This document shows positions 5,668 to 11,919 of a stretch of DNA of 13,828 nt, piece by piece. The translations under genes and the position numbers were made by a program. How positions within the stretch are numbered: position 1 is the first letter of the stretch; every line of letters starts with the position of its first letter. The notes beneath the pieces are model-generated. The model made no database searches, had not been told where the DNA came from, and was given only the letters and a program-made list of their open reading frames with translations. Source of the DNA: Oscillospiraceae bacterium (GTDB taxonomy: Bacteria; Bacillota; Clostridia; Oscillospirales; Oscillospiraceae); the NCBI GenBank assembly GCA_017936205.1, contig JAGBGB010000334.1, positions 1 to 13,828 on the forward strand, written 5' to 3'.

Positions 5668-8036
5668 CAGAATTATATGAAAAATCGTTAAATAAATTAG
5701 AATTAAACCTTGTACTTGAGAAGCTGGCTGAGTGTGCAACCTCTCAAGATGCAAAGGATCGTTGTATGCGTTTGACCCCTCTTGCAGATGCAGAGGAGAT
5801 CCGTTTGCTGATGCAGCAGACCTCAGCAGCAGTAAAGCTGATTACCCTGAAGGGAACTCCCAGCTTCCATGGCCTCAAGGATGTGGGGCCCAGTTTAGAG
5901 CGTGCTGACAGAGGCGGCTGTTTGACTACCAGAGAACTTCTGCGGATCGCCGAATTGCTCAAGTGTATTCGTGGTGCGAAGGCTTATTATAACGGTGATT
6001 ATACCCAGAGTATTCTGGATGTGTATTTTCAGGAGCTTTCTCCCAATCGCTATTTAGAGGAAAAAATCAATCATTCCATTCTCTCTGAGGAGGAGATTGC
6101 TGATGCTGCCAGCTCTGAGCTTGCCGATATTCGTCGCCATATGCGAGTCCAGAGCGCAAAGGTAAAGGAGAGCTTGCAGAAGATCATTTCCTCTCCCAGT
6201 TATTCCAAGTACCTTCGGGATCCGATTATTACCCTTCGAGGAGATCGCTATGTAGTCCCTGTTAAGAGTGAATATAAGAGTGAGATCCCAGGTCTGGTTC
6301 ATGATGTTTCTTCTACAGGATCGACCTTCTTCATAGAGCCCATGTCTGCCGTTAATGCCAATAATGCTCTGCGGGAGCTTCTGATCCGTGAGAAGAAGGA
6401 AATTGAACGGATCCTTGCGGAGCTGTCTGCGGAGGCGGCCGGCTTCCGTGAAACCATTTGCACCAGCTTTGAAATGCTGGTAAATTTAGATGTGATCTTT
6501 GCAAAGGCAAGACTGTCTCTGCGGATGGATGGTATGGAGCCGGAGATTCGTGAGAATGGAACGGTTGAATTGAACCGTGCCCGACATCCCCTGATTGATC
6601 GGAAGTTGGTTGTACCTATTACGGTTCGCTTGGGGACAGATTTTGATACCCTGATCATAACCGGACCCAATACCGGTGGTAAGACGGTTACGCTCAAGAC
6701 CATTGGACTGCTGACTTTGATGGCTGAATGCGGTCTCCACATTCCGGCGGATCATGGCAGTGCCATTTCGGTTTTCCGTCATGTTCTGGCAGATATCGGG
6801 GACGAGCAGTCCATAGAGCAGTCTCTGTCGACCTTCTCAGCACATATGAAGAACATAGTGCAGATCATTGCAGACTGTGATGACGAAACCCTTGTGCTCT
6901 TTGATGAGCTTGGGGCGGGAACGGATCCTGCTGAGGGCGCGGCTCTGGCAATGGCACTGATCGAATTCTGCCGTAAATGCGGTAGCAAGGTCGCTGCTAC
7001 GACACACTATGCTGAGCTGAAGCTCTTTGCTATGCGCACTAAGGGGGTTATGAATGCATCCTGTGAGTTTGATGTAGAAACCCTCCGCCCAACTTATCGT
7101 CTGCTCATTGGTATCCCCGGGAAGTCCAATGCCTTTGCGATTTCCAAGCGTCTTGGATTAGAGGATCACATTATTGATCATGCTAAGAGTCTCGTAAATG
7201 AGAATGATCGTAATTTCGAAGATGTTCTCAATCAGTTGGAGGAACAGCGGCAGCAAATGGAAACCGCTAAGCTGGAGGCACAGAGACTGAAGCTGGAGAC
7301 GGAACAAATGAAGCAGAAGTCTCAGGCTTATTATGATGAGATCAAGGCTGAAAGAGAAAAAGCTATGCGAGCAGCCCGTGCAGAAGCTCAGGCGATTGTG
7401 GATCAGGCACGCAGAACCTCAAATGAGGTTGCGGAGGAACTGAAGCAGCTGCGTAAGCAGCTCCGTGATACGGCAGATGCTCAAGGGATCAATGCCAAGC
7501 AGGCAGAGCTTCGCAGGAAACTAAACGAGGTGGAGGAGGGCTTCTCCGGTAGCCAAGGTCAGCCTGAACGTCCCAAACCCACTCGTGAAATAAAGGTTGG
7601 TGACACAGTGGAGCTTCTTCGATTTGGCACTCGTGCTACAGTTCTGCAGATCAATAAGGACGGCAGCTATCAATTGCAAGCAGGGATCATGAGAGTTTCT
7701 GCTCAACCTGACGAGGTTTATTTGATTGAAGAAAAGCCACAGCAGGCGAAGAAGATCATTGAACGAGTTCAGAAAGAATTCCGTGCGGCAGGTGCTTCCA
7801 CAGAGCTGGATCTGAGAGGCATGACGGTAGGTGAGGCAATTTCCACGCTGTCGATTTTCCTTGATAATGCTATGATGGCAAATTTAGCCTCTGTAAGGAT
7901 CATTCATGGCAAGGGAACCGGAGTCCTCAGAAAGGCTGTTCAGGATGAGCTGAAGCGGAATCGTGCTGTAAAACGATACCGTTTAGGTGTGTACGGCGAG
8001 GGTGAAGACGGTGTAACCATTGCAGAATTGTCGTAA
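5664..8036 (+). CDS. mutS2: MutS2 ATPase with C-terminal Smr domain
   Basis: A 790-residue MutS2, the length normal for Firmicutes. The core and clamp helices occupy roughly residues 1-300. The ABC-type ATPase has Walker A GPNTGGKT at 334-341, and Walker B LVLFDELGAGTDP with Asp414-Glu415. A long charged coiled coil runs about 510-640 (many Glu, Gln, Lys, Arg). A KOW-like segment (IKVGDTVELLRFGTRATVL) follows, then a C-terminal Smr domain with LDLRG (D716) and HGKGTG (H748). There is no MutS-type mismatch-binding domain, so this is not mismatch repair MutS. In Bacillus subtilis MutS2 has been shown to act on collided ribosomes; in other species it limits recombination. It overlaps recO by four bases and ends 14 bases before the HPr promoter; no terminator is visible between them. 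Confidence 0.96.
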   Translation: MTELYEKSLNKLELNLVLEKLAECATSQDAKDRCMRLTPLADAEEIRLLMQQTSAAVKLITLKGTPSFHGLKDVGPSLERADRGGCLTTRELLRIAELLKCIRGAKAYYNGDYTQSILDVYFQELSPNRYLEEKINHSILSEEEIADAASSELADIRRHMRVQSAKVKESLQKIISSPSYSKYLRDPIITLRGDRYVVPVKSEYKSEIPGLVHDVSSTGSTFFIEPMSAVNANNALRELLIREKKEIERILAELSAEAAGFRETICTSFEMLVNLDVIFAKARLSLRMDGMEPEIRENGTVELNRARHPLIDRKLVVPITVRLGTDFDTLIITGPNTGGKTVTLKTIGLLTLMAECGLHIPADHGSAISVFRHVLADIGDEQSIEQSLSTFSAHMKNIVQIIADCDDETLVLFDELGAGTDPAEGAALAMALIEFCRKCGSKVAATTHYAELKLFAMRTKGVMNASCEFDVETLRPTYRLLIGIPGKSNAFAISKRLGLEDHIIDHAKSLVNENDRNFEDVLNQLEEQRQQMETAKLEAQRLKLETEQMKQKSQAYYDEIKAEREKAMRAARAEAQAIVDQARRTSNEVAEELKQLRKQLRDTADAQGINAKQAELRRKLNEVEEGFSGSQGQPERPKPTREIKVGDTVELLRFGTRATVLQINKDGSYQLQAGIMRVSAQPDEVYLIEEKPQQAKKIIERVQKEFRAAGASTELDLRGMTVGEAISTLSIFLDNAMMANLASVRIIHGKGTGVLRKAVQDELKRNRAVKRYRLGVYGEGEDGVTIAELS

Positions 8037-8050
8037 TTTGTGAAAAACTG

Positions 8051-8079
8051 TTGACAAATTCATAATTATTGCTTATATT
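8051..8079 (+). promoter_or_regulatory. Sigma-A promoter of the HPr-like gene
   Basis: A perfect -35 TTGACA (8051-8056) and a -10 TATATT (8074-8079) are separated by 17 bases, the optimal spacing, in an AT-rich stretch after mutS2. Transcription would begin near 8085-8087, giving a leader of about 40 bases. It makes the HPr gene independent of the upstream operon. Confidence 0.85.
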
Positions 8080-8086
8080 ATGTATA

Positions 8087-8105
8087 TCGCAAAAGATAAT
8101 TGCGA
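8087..8105 (+). repeat. Inverted repeat at the HPr transcription start
   Basis: TCGCAA (8087-8092) and TTGCGA (8100-8105) form a perfect six-base inverted repeat around a seven-base A/T-rich centre, lying right at or just after the predicted start of transcription. It could be an operator for a dimeric repressor or a small 5' hairpin on the mRNA. No matching second copy was seen in the window, so its role is inference. Confidence 0.45.
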
Positions 8106-8125
8106 ATGATTAAGGGGTGAAATGT

Positions 8126-8386
8126 GTGTATACAGAAAAGACTGTTGTAAAGTGCGAGTCCGGACTTCATAACAAGCAGGCTATCAGCTTTATTCAGAAG
8201 GCTAACGAGTTCCGTTCCAGCATCTGGGTCGAGGCTGACGATCGTAAGATCAATGCAAAGAGCTTACTCGGTGTTATGTCTATGGGAATCACCACCGGAA
8301 CCGAGATCTCTCTCATTGCTGACGGTGTTGACGAAGAAGCTGCCGTTAAGGCTTTAGCTGCCCTGTTGGTGAAGGACATTTATTAA
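8126..8386 (+). CDS. HPr-family phosphocarrier protein with altered active-site loop
   Basis: An 86-residue HPr-fold protein. Starting at GTG 8126, the loop reads SGLHNKQA with His exactly at position 15. The KSLLGVMSMG segment puts Ser at position 46, the site HPr kinase modifies in Firmicutes HPr and Crh. GTG 8126 is chosen over the in-frame GTG 8117 because a GGGGTGA ribosome site (8114-8120) covers 8117 and because numbering then matches HPr. In classical HPr the loop is GLHARPA; here Arg17 is Lys and Pro18 is Gln. Because His15 and Ser46 remain, it may be a working PTS phosphocarrier, a Crh-like regulatory paralogue, or an HPr of a clade with a relaxed loop. No EI or EII gene is nearby. 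It has its own promoter and terminator, as expected for an abundant small protein. Confidence 0.87.
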   Translation: MYTEKTVVKCESGLHNKQAISFIQKANEFRSSIWVEADDRKINAKSLLGVMSMGITTGTEISLIADGVDEEAAVKALAALLVKDIY

Positions 8387-8400
8387 GCTCAAACAAAGCT

Positions 8401-8433
8401 TGCCCCAAGCGTCCCGGCGTTTGGGGCACTTTT
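8401..8433 (+). terminator. Rho-independent terminator after the HPr-like gene
   Basis: TGCCCCAAGCG (8401-8411) pairs with CGTTTGGGGCA (8418-8428), including one G-T pair, around a TCCCGG loop, followed by CTTTT. The stem is GC-rich and about 11 base pairs; the T-run is short. It sits only 20 bases before the uvrC start, so uvrC must rely on read-through or on an unseen promoter. Confidence 0.8.
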
Positions 8434-8452
8434 GTGCGAAGAAGATGAATTC

Positions 8453-10282
8453 ATGAAGCTTGAAGAATTAAAGTCATGTGCCTTATCTCTCCCACTGTTG
8501 CCCGGTGTTTATCTGATGAAGAATTCAGAGAATACTGTGATCTATGTGGGTAAGGCAAAAAAACTCAAGAATCGCGTGAGTCAGTATTTTCAGGATACTG
8601 CCTCCCATTCGCCTAAGACTCGAAGAATGGTCTCTCAGGTAGATCATTTTGAAACCATTGTGGCTGCATCGGAGTTTGAGGCACTGGTTCTGGAGTGTTC
8701 TCTGATCAAGCATTATCAGCCCAAATATAATATTCTACTGAAGGATGATAAAGGCTATCCCTATCTCCGGATAGATCTGCGACAGGATTACCCAAGTATT
8801 ACTCTCGCAAATAAAGTCAAGCAGGATGGTGCAAACTATTTCGGTCCCTATGGTTCCAGAGGACGGTCACAGCAGGTGATCGATGCGATTTATTCTGTTT
8901 TTAGACTTCCGAAATGTAGTAGAAAGTTTCCCAGAGATATTGGGAAGGGGAGACCCTGCTTGAATTTTCAGATGAGACTTTGCGATGGCTGGTGTCGGGA
9001 CCAGATGTCTCAGCAACAGTATAGACAGAGGATCATGCAGGCGGTTGCGCTGCTGGAAGGGAAAGGAAATAGCCTCTGTCGAGAGCTTCGTGAGCAAATG
9101 GAGCAGGCGGCGGAGGAACTGCGGTTTGAACTTGCTGCGCAGCTTCGTGATCGTCTTCGATCCATAGAGGCACTGAATCAGAGACAGCTTGTGACGGCCG
9201 GAACTCTTGCAGATACAGATGTGATCGGTTGGCATTGCACAGAATCCAAGGCGTGCCTTGCGATCCTGCATTTTATTGGTGGAAATTTGATGGATAAGGA
9301 CTATGAGGTCCTTTCGACTCCGGATGATCCTCAGGAGGCGCTGTCTTCTCTGATCAAACAGTATTATTTATCCGCAAGCGGGATACCGAAGCGGATCCTC
9401 CTTCCTATGCCCATGGAGGATGCCTCCTTATTTGCAGAGCTTCTTTTAGAAAAAATGGGGGCGAAGGTTCGAATTCTTGTGCCACAACGGGGAGATAACA
9501 AAAAGCTCCTTGAACTGGCAAACCAAAATGCAAAAGAAGAGGCAGACAGACGAACCACTGCTGCTGAGCGGATTTCAGGGACACTCGTGTTGTTGCAGAA
9601 TATGCTTGGTTTGCCCGACCCCCTTCGCCGACTGGAGGCTTACGATATTTCCAACATTGCCGGAACAGATATTGTGGCATCTATGACTGTCTTTGAGGAT
9701 GGTAAGCCGAAAAAGAGTGATTATAAACGATTTAAGCTTCAGGGGTTGGAGGATCAGGATGATTACGCATCTATGCGGCAGGTATTGTGCCGCAGATTCT
9801 GCCATTATTTGGACGGCGACAAGGGCTTTGATCAGAAGCCGGATGCACTTCTCATTGATGGTGGCGTGAATCATGCGCTGATCGTCCGTGAAGCCTTGGA
9901 GGCAATGGGAATCTATATTCCTATTTATGGTATGGTGAAGGATAATCGTCACCGTACAAGAGCGTTGGTTACCTCGGATGGCTGTGAAATCGGCATACAG
10001 GGGAATACTGCGATTTTCTCCTTCATTGGACAGATTCAGGAGGAGACCCATCGCTTTGCCATTACCTATCATCGTAAGCTCCGTAGCAGACGGATGAAGG
10101 GGTCTCGGCTGGATCAGATCCCGGGAGTTGGTGAAGCCAGACGGAATGAATTGCTGCGACATTTTAAATCTATTTCATCCATTCGAGATGCGAGTGTTGA
10201 AGCCCTCAGCCAGGTGCTTCCGAAAAATGTTGCAGCATCTGTCTATTCATATTTTCATGGTTCGGAAGAGAAAAAGGAGTAG
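8453..10282 (+). CDS. uvrC: Excinuclease ABC subunit C
   Basis: UvrC makes both incisions in nucleotide excision repair after UvrAB recognises damage. This 609-residue protein shows all parts in order: an N-terminal GIY-YIG nuclease (PGVYLMKN, then IYVGKAKKLKNRV, residues 17-42); a cysteine cluster Cys155, Cys169, Cys177, Cys181 with the C-x7-C-x3-C spacing seen in iron-sulfur UvrC proteins; a UVR motif around 210-240 (FELAAQLRDRL); an RNase H-like nuclease with acidic residues in AYDIS (398), DQDDYASM and LIDGG (469); and a C-terminal helix-hairpin-helix (IPGVGEARRNELL, 556-568). I chose ATG 8453, since an earlier in-frame TTG (8432) lies within the preceding terminator. The ribosome site (GAAGAAG, 8438-8444) is weak. 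No LexA box was recognised upstream. Confidence 0.96.
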   Translation: MKLEELKSCALSLPLLPGVYLMKNSENTVIYVGKAKKLKNRVSQYFQDTASHSPKTRRMVSQVDHFETIVAASEFEALVLECSLIKHYQPKYNILLKDDKGYPYLRIDLRQDYPSITLANKVKQDGANYFGPYGSRGRSQQVIDAIYSVFRLPKCSRKFPRDIGKGRPCLNFQMRLCDGWCRDQMSQQQYRQRIMQAVALLEGKGNSLCRELREQMEQAAEELRFELAAQLRDRLRSIEALNQRQLVTAGTLADTDVIGWHCTESKACLAILHFIGGNLMDKDYEVLSTPDDPQEALSSLIKQYYLSASGIPKRILLPMPMEDASLFAELLLEKMGAKVRILVPQRGDNKKLLELANQNAKEEADRRTTAAERISGTLVLLQNMLGLPDPLRRLEAYDISNIAGTDIVASMTVFEDGKPKKSDYKRFKLQGLEDQDDYASMRQVLCRRFCHYLDGDKGFDQKPDALLIDGGVNHALIVREALEAMGIYIPIYGMVKDNRHRTRALVTSDGCEIGIQGNTAIFSFIGQIQEETHRFAITYHRKLRSRRMKGSRLDQIPGVGEARRNELLRHFKSISSIRDASVEALSQVLPKNVAASVYSYFHGSEEKKE

Positions 10283-10287
10283 TTATT

Positions 10288-10839
10288 ATGCGTGTGATCA
10301 CCGGTACAGCCAGAGGAACGAACCTAAAGGCTCCTGCCGGCTTGACAACCAGACCCACCGGGGATAAGGTGAAGCAGGCTCTGTTTAATATGATCCAATA
10401 TGAAATAGCAGGGGATGTTCTTGATCTGTTCGCCGGGTCCGGACAGCTTGGGATCGAGGCGCTGAGTCGAGGCGCAAGCTCTTGCGTATTTGTGGATGAG
10501 GGACGAGAGGCTATCGGGGTGATTCAGGATAATCTGAAACGAACACACCTTGAGTCGAAGGCACAAGTGATTCGTTCTGACTATCTATCTTACCTGTCCC
10601 GATGCAGAAAACGTTTCCGATTGATCTTTTTGGACCCACCCTATGCAGAAAAATATTTAGAAAATGCAATAAAATCTATATCTGAAATTGACATTTTGGC
10701 AGAAGGTGGTATAATTGTATCTGAGCGACCCTTAGGGAAGGACTTGGATTTCGATTTTCCGGGCTTGTCCCGCTCTAAAGACTATCATTACGGCAAAACG
10801 GTCATTACACTTTTCCGTAAGGAAAGGACAGAAAAATGA
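10288..10839 (+). CDS. rsmD: 16S rRNA (guanine966-N2)-methyltransferase RsmD
   Basis: RsmD methylates G966 of 16S rRNA using S-adenosylmethionine. The 183-residue protein starts MRVITGTARGTNLKAP and continues with the TRPTGDKVKQALFNM segment that marks the family. SAM motif I is DLFAGSGQLG (46-55), and the catalytic DPPY tetrad is at 116-119. The usual motif I is DLFAGSGALG, so Gln replaces Ala at one spot. Start ATG 10288 follows uvrC by five bases, with AAGGAG inside the uvrC tail about eight bases upstream. The stop overlaps coaD as ATGA. The rsmD-coaD pair is a very common Firmicutes arrangement. Confidence 0.95.
   Translation: MRVITGTARGTNLKAPAGLTTRPTGDKVKQALFNMIQYEIAGDVLDLFAGSGQLGIEALSRGASSCVFVDEGREAIGVIQDNLKRTHLESKAQVIRSDYLSYLSRCRKRFRLIFLDPPYAEKYLENAIKSISEIDILAEGGIIVSERPLGKDLDFDFPGLSRSKDYHYGKTVITLFRKERTEK
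10688..10715 (+). promoter_or_regulatory. Perfect-consensus promoter inside rsmD, driving coaD
   Basis: TTGACA (10688-10693) and TATAAT (10710-10715) are separated by 16 bases, and the -10 is preceded by TGG, giving an extended -10. Both hexamers match sigma-A consensus fully. It lies inside rsmD coding sequence about 120 bases before coaD, so it would give coaD and the following coiled-coil gene their own transcript. Use in the cell is inference. Confidence 0.7.
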
Positions 10840-11342
10840 AAACTGCGGTTTACCCCGGCAGCTTTGATCCCATTACCAAGGGACATTTGAACATTATTGA
10901 ACGAGCAGCTCGTTTATTTGACCATGTTACGGTTTGTGTTATGGTCAATAGTGATAAATCGCCTATGTTTACGCTTCAGGAGCGGAAGGATCTGCTTCGC
11001 AAGTCAACAGCCCATTTGCCCAATGTTTCGGTAGATGCTTTTGGTGGCTTGCTTGCGAATTATGCCAGAGATCATGAGTGTTGCACCATTATCAAGGGAC
11101 TCAGAGCAGGATCCGATTTTGAGAAGGAATTCCAGATGGCTATGATCAATCGTAAGCTGAACCCGAATCTGGAATCCCTGTTCTTAACAGCTGAGCACCA
11201 GTATATGTATTTGAGCTCCAGCGCAGTGAAGGAAATGAGCTATTACGGAGCAGATGTCAGTGACTTCTTGCCCGAGGAAATAATAGAGGACTTTATAAAA
11301 AGAATGAATCAGATAGCCAATAATAAGGAGGCAAACCCATGA
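10836..11342 (+). CDS. coaD: Phosphopantetheine adenylyltransferase
   Basis: CoaD makes dephospho-CoA from 4'-phosphopantetheine and ATP, the penultimate step of coenzyme A synthesis. The 168-residue protein has the nucleotidyltransferase signature YPGSFDPITKGH with the T-x-G-H motif at 14-17, the IIKGLRAGSDFEKE region (KGLR 87-90), and the SSSAVKE nucleotide-binding loop at about 127-133. Length is the normal 160-170. The ATG at 10836 overlaps the rsmD stop by four bases, with AAGGA (10824-10828) seven bases upstream. The stop overlaps the coiled-coil gene by four bases. Transcription could come from the uvrC-rsmD mRNA and from the promoter inside rsmD. Confidence 0.97.
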   Translation: MKTAVYPGSFDPITKGHLNIIERAARLFDHVTVCVMVNSDKSPMFTLQERKDLLRKSTAHLPNVSVDAFGGLLANYARDHECCTIIKGLRAGSDFEKEFQMAMINRKLNPNLESLFLTAEHQYMYLSSSAVKEMSYYGADVSDFLPEEIIEDFIKRMNQIANNKEANP

Positions 11343-11839
11343 ACGATAAGTACTTTGAAGAAACAATCAGTCAAATCTATGAAATGGTCGAGAACGCAAA
11401 GGGAGTTACCTTCAGTCAGGATAAGTGTGCAGTAGACAGAAATGCGATCCTGAATCTGCTGGACGAACTGAATGAGCGTCTTCCCAGTGACCTGAAGCAG
11501 GCTCGAATGATGCTGGAAGCCAATGATGAGCTGGTAACTGCTGCCAAGCATAAGCGTGAGCAGATCCTGAAGGAGGCCAGTGATAAGGCTCGTAAGATGG
11601 TTTCTGAGCATGCAGTTTACATGGAAGCGAAGGCACAGGCTAACGAGATGGTTCGTGCTGCACAGGAGAAGATTTCTGAAATGCGCAAGGCTGCTATTGA
11701 GTTCGTGGATGAGTCTCTTAAGGTTACCGAAGAGACCATTGCTCAGGCTCTGAGCGATGTCCGCAATACCCGTAGCAAGTTCCGCAATGTTAAGGGCTCC
11801 GGCAATAAGAGCTCCAATGCGATTATTGAGGATGTTTAA
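11339..11839 (+). CDS. Coiled-coil protein of the family found after coaD in clostridia
   Basis: A 166-residue, highly charged, mostly helical protein. Residues about 36-145 form long amphipathic helices rich in Glu, Lys, Gln and Ala (KREQILKEASDKARKMVSEH, then QANEMVRAAQEKISEMRKA), the pattern of a coiled coil. The last 20 residues are a flexible Ser/Gly/Lys/Asn-rich tail. The NLLDELNERLPSDLKQAR segment and the position directly after coaD match a conserved clostridial family that databases often label ATPase (V-type ATPase subunit E/H-like) or DivIVA-like. There is no nucleotide-binding motif, so an ATPase label would be misleading. The ribosome site AAGGAGG (11325-11331) is strong, and the ATG overlaps the coaD stop. 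A structural or scaffolding role is inference; the function is unknown. Confidence 0.85.
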   Translation: MNDKYFEETISQIYEMVENAKGVTFSQDKCAVDRNAILNLLDELNERLPSDLKQARMMLEANDELVTAAKHKREQILKEASDKARKMVSEHAVYMEAKAQANEMVRAAQEKISEMRKAAIEFVDESLKVTEETIAQALSDVRNTRSKFRNVKGSGNKSSNAIIEDV

Positions 11840-11843
11840 GATG

Positions 11844-11878
11844 AAACAGGTCAATTTTTCCTAAATTGACCTGTTTTT
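11844..11878 (+). terminator. Strong rho-independent terminator
   Basis: A perfect 14-base-pair stem (11844-11857 with 11863-11876) around a TTCCT loop, running into a T-run, begins five bases after the coiled-coil gene stops. It closes the uvrC-to-coiled-coil transcription unit and separates it from pgm. Confidence 0.92.
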
Positions 11879-11906
11879 GACAAAAGGTAGTAATATTTAA
11901 CATGAT
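11866..11906 (+). promoter_or_regulatory. Possible pgm promoter overlapping the terminator
   Basis: Two -35-like boxes lie here: TTGACC (11866-11871), inside the terminator stem, and TTGACA (11877-11882), right after it. The first pairs with TAATAT (11891-11896) at 19 bases, the second with CATGAT (11901-11906) at 18 bases. Neither spacing is ideal. The second would start RNA inside the pgm ribosome site, which favours the first. Since a terminator precedes pgm, some promoter is expected here. Confidence 0.4.
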
Positions 11907-11919
11907 CAAGGAGATTATT

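Noticed and set aside
9575..10162. Minus-strand open frame of 195 codons opposite uvrC
   Set aside because: Antisense to the nuclease domain of uvrC; no motif or start signal.
11902..11919. Earlier ATG for pgm
   Set aside because: The AAGGAG ribosome site lies inside this extension and is correctly spaced for ATG 11920.
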